Positions 7,871-19,147 of a stretch of DNA of 32,590 nucleotides are shown piece by piece. Positions within the stretch are counted from its first letter, which is position 1. Every line of letters begins with the position of its first letter. Source of the DNA: DASULK01 sp036381835 (lineage in GTDB: Bacteria; Actinomycetota; Actinomycetes; Mycobacteriales; Micromonosporaceae). The notes under the pieces were generated by a model. That model saw nothing but the letters and a program-made list of their open reading frames with translations, had not been told where the DNA came from and did no database searches. The stretch lies in the NCBI GenBank assembly GCA_036381835.1, contig DASVCA010000183.1:1-32590 (forward strand), read 5' to 3'. The position numbers were made by a program, and so were the translations under genes.

Positions 7871-9400
7871 CTAGGCCATCGGTGCCGACGGCACCACCCA
7901 GCCGTTCTCGATCAGGTGGTGCAGGACGATCCGGGCGCCCTCCCCGACACTCAATTGACTGGTATCGATCACCAGATCCGCGTCGGTCGGCACCTCGTAC
8001 GGGTCGTCGATGCCGGTCATCCCGGTCAGCTGGCCGGCCCGCGCCCGGGCGTAGAGGCCCTTGCGGTCCCGCTGTTCACAGACCTCGAGCGGCGTCGAGA
8101 CGTGGATGAGTACGAAGTCGGCACCGGCGGCGTGCGCCATGTCCCGCGCGGCGGCGCGAGCCCTCGCATACGGCGCGATGGGACAGCACAGCGCCAACCC
8201 GCCGTGCCGGGCCACCTCGGCCGCCACCCAGCCGATCCGTCGGACGTTGCGGTCGCGGTCGGCCGCGTTGAAGCCGAGTTCGGCGGACAGCTCGCGCCGA
8301 ACGATGTCCCCGTCGAGCAGGGTGACGCTTCGGTCGCCGCTCTCGTTGAGCTGATCCGCGACCCCCCGCGCAATGGTGGACTTGCCCGACCCGGACAGAC
8401 CGGTGAAGAAGACCACCAGGCCGCGATGGCGCCGCGGCGGACGAGCCCTGGCCAGTTCCTTCGCGACCGCTGGCGGAGTGTGCCACTCCGGAAGCGGGAA
8501 GCCACGGTCGAGCAGATCCTGGATCTCGTCGGGGCGCAGGGCGAGGCGCTGGTTGCGGGGCGGGATGTCCTCACGCCAACGCCACTGGCCGTCCCGATTG
8601 TCGTAGGCGAGCTCCCGGGGAACCATCACGTGCGGCCCACCGCCGCTGAGCATCCCGGGGGTGGCGAGCATGTGGGTGACCCCGTACGCGGCGGCCACCC
8701 GAGCCCGCAGCAGCGCTTCGCGAATCTCGTCCCGCCGCCCGACCATGGGTACCGCGACCACGGTGACCGGTGGCATCCGGTCACGGGCGGCGAGGACGGC
8801 CCGGACGAGCGCCGCGGGCGGCAGCCCATCCGGTCCGGCGTCGCCGACCGGAATGAGGATGAGCAGGTGCGCGTCCAGGGTACGGACGGCCAGGGCGAGC
8901 TCCGCCAGTTGAGGTCGGTGCAGGGGGCGGTCGGCGAAGACGCCCAGCACTCGCCCCGGCGGAAGCAGCTGCCTGACCTCGGCGGGGGTAAGGCGCAGTT
9001 GCTGGAACGGGCCGCGCGGGCCGTCGCCGACCCGGCGCACGACGCCACCGACGCCGAAGAAGCCCTCCGGCACCGGCCAGACATCGATGACGTCGAGCAA
9101 CGCCGACGGTGCCCCCTCCGGATCGGTGAGGACGAGCGCGCGGCGCAGCGGGTTGGTGACGTCGATGCGGTCGACGACGGCGGCCGGCACGGTGAGCGTC
9201 ACCGGCACCTGCCACGGGATGCCGTTCACCAGCCGGCCCCGCCGAGCCACCGAGGCCAGATCGGCACGGGTCAGGAAACCGTTCAGCGGAGCGTACGCTC
9301 CGGAGAGGAGCAACTCGAGGTCGGCGAGCTCATGCGGCTGTGGCGTGTAGGACGGTGCCACATGCAGCACGTCGTCGGGTAACACCCACTCCCTGGTCAT
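7871..9400 (-). CDS. cysC: Adenylylsulfate kinase with N-terminal degenerate ATP-sulfurylase-like domain
   Basis: A 509-residue two-domain protein. The C-terminal domain (about 325-509) is an intact APS kinase making PAPS: Walker A GLSGSGKST (334-342), LLDGDIVRREL (361-371), LGFN....R..N..R (375-388), PYARAR (410-415) and KGLYARARAGQLTG plus GIDDPYEVP. Residues 1-320 follow the ATP sulfurylase fold (GAYAPLNGFLTRAD at 34-47, then PREL-to-PEWHTPP before the linker). However, the catalytic motifs are gone: the QTRNPxH position reads FADRPLH (155-161), the TKPGD region reads DAGPDG, and GRDHAG is replaced near ATPGML (246-251). I infer an active kinase with a structural or regulatory pseudo-sulfurylase. 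The ATG at 9400 has GGGAG upstream; a 22-residue longer frame is possible. No cysN/cysD lies nearby. Confidence 0.88.
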   Translation of the reverse strand: MTREWVLPDDVLHVAPSYTPQPHELADLELLLSGAYAPLNGFLTRADLASVARRGRLVNGIPWQVPVTLTVPAAVVDRIDVTNPLRRALVLTDPEGAPSALLDVIDVWPVPEGFFGVGGVVRRVGDGPRGPFQQLRLTPAEVRQLLPPGRVLGVFADRPLHRPQLAELALAVRTLDAHLLILIPVGDAGPDGLPPAALVRAVLAARDRMPPVTVVAVPMVGRRDEIREALLRARVAAAYGVTHMLATPGMLSGGGPHVMVPRELAYDNRDGQWRWREDIPPRNQRLALRPDEIQDLLDRGFPLPEWHTPPAVAKELARARPPRRHRGLVVFFTGLSGSGKSTIARGVADQLNESGDRSVTLLDGDIVRRELSAELGFNAADRDRNVRRIGWVAAEVARHGGLALCCPIAPYARARAAARDMAHAAGADFVLIHVSTPLEVCEQRDRKGLYARARAGQLTGMTGIDDPYEVPTDADLVIDTSQLSVGEGARIVLHHLIENGWVVPSAPMA

Positions 9401-9515
9401 CCACACTCCCAACAGCGGACCGGCCCCTAGTCTGTCAGCCGACCGCTGCTTGGTCGAGAGCGCCACGAGCCTCGAACCGAAGACCCCGCCGACCTACGAC
9501 ACCCGCCTTGACCGG

Positions 9516-9531
9516 CCGATCGGTTAACCGA
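9516..9531. promoter_or_regulatory. Overlapping palindromes upstream of cysC
   Basis: TCGGTTAACCGA (9520-9531) is a perfect 12-bp palindrome overlapping a second one, CCGATCGG (9516-9523). They lie in the 175-base gap between the ppc stop and the cysC start, about 120 bases upstream of cysC. A regulator site is possible. No clear -35/-10 pair was found in this gap. Confidence 0.3.
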
Positions 9532-9565
9532 ACCCGTAGGCCGGGCCCGTTCGAGGTGTTCAGGC

Positions 9566-9585
9566 CACCGGCGGATCAGCCGGTG
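9566..9585 (-). terminator. Weak hairpin spanning the ppc stop codon
   Basis: CACCGGC (9566-9572) and GCCGGTG (9579-9585) form a perfect 7-bp stem with a 6-base loop that contains most of the ppc stop codon (9576-9578, minus strand). There is no U-run, so termination is uncertain. Confidence 0.3.
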
Positions 9586-12377
9586 TTCCGCATCCCGGCC
9601 GCGATGCCGTTGATCGTGGTGAGCAGGGCCCGCTCCAGCGCGACCTCCGCGCCGTCCGGGCGACGATCGCCCAAAACGGTGGTGATGGAACGGCCCGCCG
9701 CCCCAGACTGCCGGTAGCGTCGCAGCAGCGCCACCTGCAGGTGGTGCAGCGGTACCAGGTAGGTGTCCCGCACGTCGAGGGTGCGCTTCAGCGCGGGCGC
9801 CTTCTCCAGCAGGGTGCGCGACCCGGTGACCGCCAGCACCTCGCGCCGAGTCAGGTCGTACTCCTGCTCGATCCGCTCGAAGATCGACTGGAGTCGATCG
9901 GGTACCAGAGTGCGCACGTAGCGCCGTGCGATGTCGAGATCCGTCTTGGCGAGCATCATCTCCACGTTGGACAGGAACGTCCGGAAGAAATGCCAGTCGG
10001 CGTACATCTCGGTGAGCACGTCCGTCAGTCCCGCCTCCCGGGCCGCAGCCAGCCCCGACCCGACGCCGTACCAGCCCGGCACGATCTGCCGAGACTGGGT
10101 CCAGCCGAACACCCACGGGATGGCGCGCAGCCCGGCCAGCCCGGCACCGGTGTTGGGCCGCTTCGCCGGCCGCGAACCGATGTTGAGCGCACCGAGCAGC
10201 TCCGTGGGGGTGGCCGCCCAGAAGTACGCCGGCAGGTCCGGATCCTCGACCAACGCCCGATAGCGGCGGTAGGCGGCGTCGGAGACCACATCCATCGTGG
10301 CGTCCCACCGACGCAGCGCCTCGGCCGACTGCCGGGGCGCGGTGTGCAGCAGGGTGCTGCGCAGGACCGCCGCCAACGTCAGTTCGAGATTCTCCCGGGC
10401 CAGTGACGGCAGCGTGTACTTGTCGGAGATGACCTCGCCCTGCTCGGTCACCTTCATCGCACCGTCGAGGGTGCCCCACGGCTGGGCCAGGATCGCCTCG
10501 TGGGTCGGACCCCCACCGCGACCGACCGTGCCCCCGCGGCCGTGGAAGAGCCGCAGTCGCACACCGTGGCGGGCGGCCACGTCCCGCAGCGCCCGCTGGG
10601 CCCGGTGGATCGACCACTGGGAGGTCGTGATGCCCGCCTCCTTGTTCGAATCGGAGTAGCCGAGCATCACCTCCTGCACATCGCCACGCGCCGCCACCAA
10701 GGCCCGGTACGGCGGCGTCGACAGCAGCCGGTCGAGCAGCTCACCGCCCGCGCGCAACTCGTCGAGCGTCTCCAGCAGGGGTACGAACCCGATCCGCGCC
10801 CGCCCGTTGTGCACGTCGACGAGGCCGGCTTCCCGGGCCAGCACGACAGCGGCCAGCACGTCGTCGACCCCGAGCGTCATGGAGATGATGTACGACTCGA
10901 TGACCCCGGCGCCGAAACGCTCCTGCGCCTCACGGATCGTGGTGAACACTTCGAAGGTCTTGCGCGCCGATTCGGTCAGCGGCGTGTCGACGGTGGACAG
11001 CGGGCGGCGGCCGGCCAGCTCGTCGGCGAGCAGCCGGGTCCGTTCGGCCCGGCTGAGCTTGGCGTAGTTGCGCACCTCGCCGACCCGCGCGTACAACTGG
11101 GCGAGCACCGCGTGGTGGGCTTCGGCGTGCTCCCGGATATCCATCGTCGCCAGGTGCAGACCGAACGCGGACACGGTGCGGATCGTCGAGGCGAGCCGGC
11201 CGAGCGCGGCGAGCTGGCCGGCGTTGCGGGCCAGCGAGGCGCGCATCAACTCGAGATCGGTGATCAGATCCTCGGTGCCCCGGTAGTCCCGGCCGGGGAC
11301 GTGGGCGGTGCCGGCGGCGAGCCGGGCCCGGGTGTTGGCGAGTTTGGCCTTGATGCAACGCGCCTTGAGCCGGTACGGCTCTTCGGCGTTGATCCGCCGG
11401 TACCGGGGGGCGACCTCGGGGAGCGCTTCCAGGTCTTTGGCGAGACTGGCCGCCAGATCGAGCGAGACGGGACGCAGCCGCCGGGACACCGACAGCTCGC
11501 TGATCAGCGCGTCCATCGCCGCCTCGGTCGCCTGCAGGCCGTGCTCGTGCTGGATGAGCAGCACCTCCCGGGTCACCTGCGGTGTCACGTACGGGTTGCC
11601 GTCCCGGTCGCCGCCGATCCAGGTGCCGAAGGTCAGCGGGTGGGCGGTGGGGGAGGTTTCCACGCCGAGGCTGCGCAAGGTGTCGGTGAAGTCGGCGAGC
11701 ACCTGCGGTGCCGCATCGGCGTACAGGTCGCGCAGGTAGTAGACCGCGTTGCGGGCCTCGTCGCGTGGATCGGGCCGGTCCCCCCGCAGTTCGTCGGTCT
11801 GCCAGAGCAGGTCGAGCAGCTCGGCGAGGCGTCGGTTCACCCGTTCCGGGTCCGCCGCCCCGTACAACGTGGTCTCCGCCAGCTCCGCATCGAGTTCGTC
11901 GGCGACCGCGCGCAGCTTGGTGAGGATCGAACGGCGGGCGGCTTCGGTCGGGTGGGCGGTGAAGACCGGGCGGACCGCGAGCCGGTGGACGACCGCCGCG
12001 ATCTCGTCCGCCGGTACGCCGCGCTCCGCGATCAGCTTGGCCGCCTGGTCCAGCCAGCCGCCCTCCCGGACGCGCCGGCGGCGCAGATCCCGGCCGCGGT
12101 GCACCTGTTCGGTGATGTTCGCCAGGTGGAAGTACGTGGAGAAGGCGCGGGCCAACCGGGTGCCGGTAGCGAGATCCAGCTCGGCGAGCCGCCGGGCGGC
12201 TGCGTCGGCGTCGGTGCGGACCAGCGCCCGCACCTCCTCGACCAGGTCCAGCAGCGGCTGGCCTTCCTGCCGGGCGAGGGTCTGTCCGAGCAGCGTGCCG
12301 AGCCGGCGGATGTCCGCCCGCAGCGCCGCCTCGGGGGCTTCCTCGTCGGCCGGATCGCGTTCAGGATCGTCGGTCAC
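9576..12377 (-). CDS. ppc: Phosphoenolpyruvate carboxylase
   Basis: Carboxylates PEP to oxaloacetate, replenishing the TCA cycle. The 933-residue length is typical of bacterial PEPC. Conserved blocks in order are the catalytic-His motif VFTAHPTEAARRSI (H142), GGDRDGNPYVT, LGYSDSNKEAG (about residue 577), FHGRGGTVGRGGGPTHEAI (about 609), QGEVISDKY, FGWTQSRQIVPGWYG and the C-terminal MRNTG. The GTG start at 12377 is chosen because GAGGAG precedes it by 8 bases and the family-like sequence begins there; the frame stays open far upstream by high-GC chance. The gene is divergent from the S66 peptidase gene. Oxaloacetate production links it to mdh and icd across the cysC gene. Confidence 0.96.
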   Translation of the reverse strand: MTDDPERDPADEEAPEAALRADIRRLGTLLGQTLARQEGQPLLDLVEEVRALVRTDADAAARRLAELDLATGTRLARAFSTYFHLANITEQVHRGRDLRRRRVREGGWLDQAAKLIAERGVPADEIAAVVHRLAVRPVFTAHPTEAARRSILTKLRAVADELDAELAETTLYGAADPERVNRRLAELLDLLWQTDELRGDRPDPRDEARNAVYYLRDLYADAAPQVLADFTDTLRSLGVETSPTAHPLTFGTWIGGDRDGNPYVTPQVTREVLLIQHEHGLQATEAAMDALISELSVSRRLRPVSLDLAASLAKDLEALPEVAPRYRRINAEEPYRLKARCIKAKLANTRARLAAGTAHVPGRDYRGTEDLITDLELMRASLARNAGQLAALGRLASTIRTVSAFGLHLATMDIREHAEAHHAVLAQLYARVGEVRNYAKLSRAERTRLLADELAGRRPLSTVDTPLTESARKTFEVFTTIREAQERFGAGVIESYIISMTLGVDDVLAAVVLAREAGLVDVHNGRARIGFVPLLETLDELRAGGELLDRLLSTPPYRALVAARGDVQEVMLGYSDSNKEAGITTSQWSIHRAQRALRDVAARHGVRLRLFHGRGGTVGRGGGPTHEAILAQPWGTLDGAMKVTEQGEVISDKYTLPSLARENLELTLAAVLRSTLLHTAPRQSAEALRRWDATMDVVSDAAYRRYRALVEDPDLPAYFWAATPTELLGALNIGSRPAKRPNTGAGLAGLRAIPWVFGWTQSRQIVPGWYGVGSGLAAAREAGLTDVLTEMYADWHFFRTFLSNVEMMLAKTDLDIARRYVRTLVPDRLQSIFERIEQEYDLTRREVLAVTGSRTLLEKAPALKRTLDVRDTYLVPLHHLQVALLRRYRQSGAAGRSITTVLGDRRPDGAEVALERALLTTINGIAAGMRNTG

Positions 12378-12509
12378 CGTGCGCTCCTCACGTCGATACG
12401 GAAGGACCGCGCTGTCCGACACCGTCAATCGAATCGTATCCGGGCCGAACCGCCGGTGCCGAGGTTCGTACCCGCCGACCCTCTCAACGCGTTCGACAGA
12501 TGAAACCCG

Positions 12510-13586
12510 GTGCGGGAAAGATCGGGAGTCGTGGCGCAGCGATCGGAACGCGAGATCAGTTACCCGCCGAAGCCGAAGCCGGGCGACCGGGTCGCCGTGG
12601 TGTCGCCCTCCGCCGGGCTGCCGGAGGTCTTCCCGAAGGTGTACGAGCTGGGCCTGCGTCGGCTCCGCGACGAGTTGGGCCTGGAGCCGGTGGAGTATCC
12701 GACCACCCGGGTGTTGGGCGCGGATCCGCGGGACCGGGCCCGGGATCTGACCGCTGCCTTCGCCGACCCGTCGATCAAGGCGGTGCTCGCCGTGATCGGG
12801 GGAGACGACCAGATCAGAGTCGTCCCGCATCTCGACGACGACGTGCTGCGTGCCAATCCGAAGCCGTTCTTCGGCTCCTCCGACAACACGAATCTGCTCA
12901 ACCACCTGTTCAACCTGGGCGTCGTCGGCTACCACGGCGGGTCGGTGATGGTGCATCTCGGGCGCTCCGGCGCGCTGCACCCGATGTCCACCGACTCGCT
13001 GCGGGCGGCGCTGTTCACCTCGGGCCGGTATCCGCTGGCGGCCGCCGAAAGGTACAGCGACGAACCGAACGACTGGAACGATCCCGCGTCCCTGGACCGG
13101 GAGCCGTCGACGTTCCCGGCGCCGGACTGGTCCTGGTACGGCCCGGCGACCGTGGTGGAGGGACCGGTCTGGGGCGGCTGCCTGGAGGTGGTGAACTGGC
13201 TGCTGGCCGCGGGGCGGGTCGGCTCGGACACGGCCTTGGCCGGCTGCATTCTCCTGATCGAGACCTCGGAGGAGCTGCCGTCGGACGTGGAGGTGTACCG
13301 GATCCTGCGCAACATGGGGGAACGGGGCCTGCTCGCCGGGTTTCCGGCGGCGCTGGTGGGCCGGCCGAAGGCCTGGGACTTCGGCCGGCGCAACACGCCG
13401 GAGCAGAAGCGGGCGTACGCCGAGGCGCAGCGGGCCGCGGTGCGGCGGGCGTTCGCCGAGTACAACCCGGATGCGGTGCTCGTCTTCGACCTGGACGTCG
13501 GGCACACCGACCCGCAGCTGATCGTCCCGTACGGCGGGCTCGCCCGGGTCGACGCGGTCGAGCGCCGCATCTGCGTCCGCTACTGA
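12510..13586 (+). CDS. S66 family peptidase (LD-carboxypeptidase / MccF-like)
   Basis: A 358-residue serine peptidase of family S66, which includes LdcA (trims the terminal D-Ala of murein tetrapeptides) and MccF (cleaves microcin C7-type nucleotide peptides). The N-terminal block KPKPGDRVAVVSPSAGLP and IGGDDQIR are typical. The triad can be assigned as S124 (GSSDNTNLLN), E251 (ILLIETSEELP) and H332 (DVGHTDPQ). WGGCLEVVNWLL at 221-232 is the usual GGNL-like block. No signal peptide is seen, so a cytoplasmic role in murein recycling or peptide-nucleotide detoxification is inferred. The long middle region looks more MccF-like than LdcA-like. The start is uncertain: GTG 12510 has no Shine-Dalgarno, and GTG 12531 has GGGAG only two bases upstream. 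Confidence 0.85.
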   Translation: MRERSGVVAQRSEREISYPPKPKPGDRVAVVSPSAGLPEVFPKVYELGLRRLRDELGLEPVEYPTTRVLGADPRDRARDLTAAFADPSIKAVLAVIGGDDQIRVVPHLDDDVLRANPKPFFGSSDNTNLLNHLFNLGVVGYHGGSVMVHLGRSGALHPMSTDSLRAALFTSGRYPLAAAERYSDEPNDWNDPASLDREPSTFPAPDWSWYGPATVVEGPVWGGCLEVVNWLLAAGRVGSDTALAGCILLIETSEELPSDVEVYRILRNMGERGLLAGFPAALVGRPKAWDFGRRNTPEQKRAYAEAQRAAVRRAFAEYNPDAVLVFDLDVGHTDPQLIVPYGGLARVDAVERRICVRY

Positions 13587-13666
13587 CCCGGGCTCCCGCT
13601 CTCCCTTCCACCCACCTCTGTCCTCGTCGATCTCGGACGAGGTCCCGGCTGGCAGGGAAAGCGGGA

Positions 13667-13713
13667 TAGGCTGGCTGAGCCACCCCCCGTCCGGCCGGAC
13701 GAGGGGCTCTTGT
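13667..13713 (+). promoter_or_regulatory. Candidate -10 plus leader hairpin upstream of mfd
   Basis: TAGGCT at 13667-13672 fits TAnnnT and would start transcription near 13679. A hairpin follows at once: CCCC-CGTCC / GGACG-a-GGGG around GGCC (13684-13706), then CTCTTGT. It could be the terminator of the preceding S66 gene or an attenuator in the mfd leader. No convincing -35 is seen. Confidence 0.4.
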
Positions 13714-13739
13714 CGTGTGCCCACCCAAAGGTTGTGATC

Positions 13740-17405
<3,666 letters not shown>

Positions 17406-17492
17406 CGAGTCGCACCTTCGCCCTCGTGGTCAACAGGATTGCGGGGCGGGGTGGAAGTGTCGGAACGAATCCTGCGTGAGAGAGTGAGCGCC

Positions 17493-18170
17493 ATGCGTGC
17501 ACGTCGTCTGGTGTCGGTCGCGGCCATCGCCGCGGTCGGCGTTCTCGCCACCGCCTGCCGGTCCCACCCCGAGGTGGCCGCCTACATCGGGGACCAGGAG
17601 GTCACCGAGGCGCAGGTGAGCGAGGTCGTCGAAGACCTGCGGCAGAAGCTGGGGGAGGACCCGACGGTGCCACTGCCCCCGCGGTCGCAGGTGGTCACCG
17701 TCCTCGTCCTGAACAACGTCTGCGAGCAGGTTTCCGCGGAGAAGGGCTACCGGCCGCAGGCCGAGTACCCGGTGGAGTTCATCGTCGAGCAGTCCGGGCT
17801 GCCCGCGGATTCCGCCTACGTGCGGCACAGCGCCGACCTGCAGACCTGCCTGTCCGGCTTCCCGGCGGCGCAGGCCGTGGCACCCACCGAGGACGAGCTG
17901 ACCGATCTCGTCGCGCGGGCCAAGGCCGCCGGTGCGGTGCCCGCCGAAGTGACCTTCAACGAGGCCGTGGCGCAGCTCGACGGTGAGCAGCTGCGTCGGG
18001 CGCTGGGCCAGCGGCAGGCGTTCACCGAGGCCATGGCCGGCTATGACATCACCGTCAATCCGCGCTACCGCCCGCTGGAGCTGCCGCTGCTGGTGTTCCA
18101 GGACCGCAGCACCGCGGTCGGGGTGCCGATCGGCGAACACGGCTCGGAGGCCGTGATCGACCAGCGGTGA
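17493..18170 (+). CDS. SurA N-terminal domain-like lipoprotein
   Basis: A 225-residue exported lipoprotein. The signal peptide has a basic start (MRARR), a hydrophobic core and a lipobox LATAC with the lipidated Cys at 22. The mature part resembles the SurA N-terminal chaperone domain: YIGDQEVTEAQVSEVVEDL, a long helical middle, and a TFNEAVAQLDGEQLRRALGQRQ segment returning to a beta strand (DITVNPRY). No rotamase (PpiC) domain is present, so enzyme activity is unlikely; a periplasmic-face chaperone role is inferred. The ATG at 17493 is preferred (GTGAG and GAGAG upstream); GTG 17484 is possible. One base separates its stop from mazG, so the two are co-transcribed. M. tuberculosis has no such gene between mfd and mazG. 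Confidence 0.8.
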   Translation: MRARRLVSVAAIAAVGVLATACRSHPEVAAYIGDQEVTEAQVSEVVEDLRQKLGEDPTVPLPPRSQVVTVLVLNNVCEQVSAEKGYRPQAEYPVEFIVEQSGLPADSAYVRHSADLQTCLSGFPAAQAVAPTEDELTDLVARAKAAGAVPAEVTFNEAVAQLDGEQLRRALGQRQAFTEAMAGYDITVNPRYRPLELPLLVFQDRSTAVGVPIGEHGSEAVIDQR

Positions 18171-18171
18171 C

Positions 18172-19140
18172 ATGGCCCGCGTCGTCCTGCTGGTCACCTC
18201 GCCCCGACTCCCCGCCGGCCTGCTGACCGCGGCCGCCTGGGACGCGGTGCGCGCCCATCCCGTTCTCGCCGAGGACGAGAGCGAGCTGACCGCTGCGATC
18301 CGGGCGGCCGGCGGCAACGTCCGGATCGCAGCGGCCGACGCGCGGACGCTGCTGGACGCGGCCGCCGAGCACGGCACGGTGGTCTGGCTGGCGGGGCCCG
18401 GCGGCGACGCGGCGCTGGCCCGCGACCTCGGGCTGCGGCTCGCCCGGGAGCCCGGTCTGGCCGACCTGGAGCTGATGTACGGGTCGTGGGACCCGCCCGG
18501 GGCGCGACTGCTCGACGCGGTCGCGGTGATGGATCGCCTCGTCTCACCCGGCGGTGACCCGTGGAAGCGGGCGCAGACCCATGCCACGCTCGCCAAGTAC
18601 CTCCTGGAGGAGTGCTATGAGGCGTACGACGCGATCGAGGCCGGGGATCTGACCGCGCTTCGCGAGGAACTGGGCGACGTCCTGCTCCAGGTGGTACTGC
18701 ACGCCCGACTGGCCGAGGAGCGGCCCGCAGGCGAGCGGTGGAGCATCGACGACGTGGCCGGCGGCCTGGTCGAGAAGATGATCCGGCGCAACCCGCACGT
18801 CTTCGCCGGTGCCCGGGTCGAAGGTGTCGACGAGATCGTCGACAACTGGGAGGAGATCAAGCGGGCGGAGAAGGGCCGCGCCTCGGCGATGGACGGCATC
18901 GCGCTCGCCCAGCCGGCGCTGGCCCTCGCGGCGAAGATCCTGGAGCGGGCGGAGCGGGCCGGGGTGACGGTGCCGCTGCCGACCGGCCCGAGCCGTCCGG
19001 AGAGCGCAGCGGCGCTCGGCGCGACCCTGCTGGTGCTGGTCGCCCGGGCGCGTGCGGCCGGGCTGGACGCGGAGGCGGCGCTGCGGCGCGCCGCACTGGC
19101 CTACGCCGATGCGGTACGGGCCGCGGAAAAACTAGGTTGA
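18172..19140 (+). CDS. mazG: Nucleoside triphosphate pyrophosphohydrolase MazG
   Basis: Hydrolyses (d)NTPs to NMP and pyrophosphate, clearing damaged or excess nucleotides. The 322-residue length is close to that of M. tuberculosis MazG. The catalytic domain starts near 128 (GDPWKRAQTHATLAKYLLEECYEAYDAI). The Mg-binding EExxE is E146-E147-E150, with EELGD at 165-169 providing the second acidic set, and a helical repeat continues to about 245. Residues 1-110 look like a worn-down methylase-type N-terminal domain, as in other actinobacterial MazG proteins. The start is one base after the upstream lipoprotein gene. The last codons contain the TAGGTT -10 element of the next gene. Placement after mfd fits a genome-maintenance theme. 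Confidence 0.93.
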   Translation: MARVVLLVTSPRLPAGLLTAAAWDAVRAHPVLAEDESELTAAIRAAGGNVRIAAADARTLLDAAAEHGTVVWLAGPGGDAALARDLGLRLAREPGLADLELMYGSWDPPGARLLDAVAVMDRLVSPGGDPWKRAQTHATLAKYLLEECYEAYDAIEAGDLTALREELGDVLLQVVLHARLAEERPAGERWSIDDVAGGLVEKMIRRNPHVFAGARVEGVDEIVDNWEEIKRAEKGRASAMDGIALAQPALALAAKILERAERAGVTVPLPTGPSRPESAAALGATLLVLVARARAAGLDAEAALRRAALAYADAVRAAEKLG

Positions 19141-19147
19141 GCGGATG
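19133..19147 (+). promoter_or_regulatory. Leaderless -10 element of the DUF885 gene, inside mazG
   Basis: TAGGTT (19133-19138) lies in the last three codons of mazG, followed by six bases and the ATG at 19145, so an independent leaderless transcript is predicted. TGCGGT at 19110-19115 (17-bp spacing) is a poor -35. Confidence 0.5.

Noticed and set aside
10500..12503. A long plus-strand open frame opposite ppc
   Set aside because: The ppc protein is unmistakable; the opposite translation is Arg/Gly/His-rich low-information sequence without any motif.
12378..13724. Upstream in-frame extension of ppc across the S66 gene
   Set aside because: The frame is open by chance; the GTG at 12377 has GAGGAG in place and the family N-terminus starts there.
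18172..18500. N-terminal third of MazG considered as a separate methylase gene
   Set aside because: It is continuous with the MazG domain, too short for a methylase, and similar N-terminal regions occur in actinobacterial MazG.
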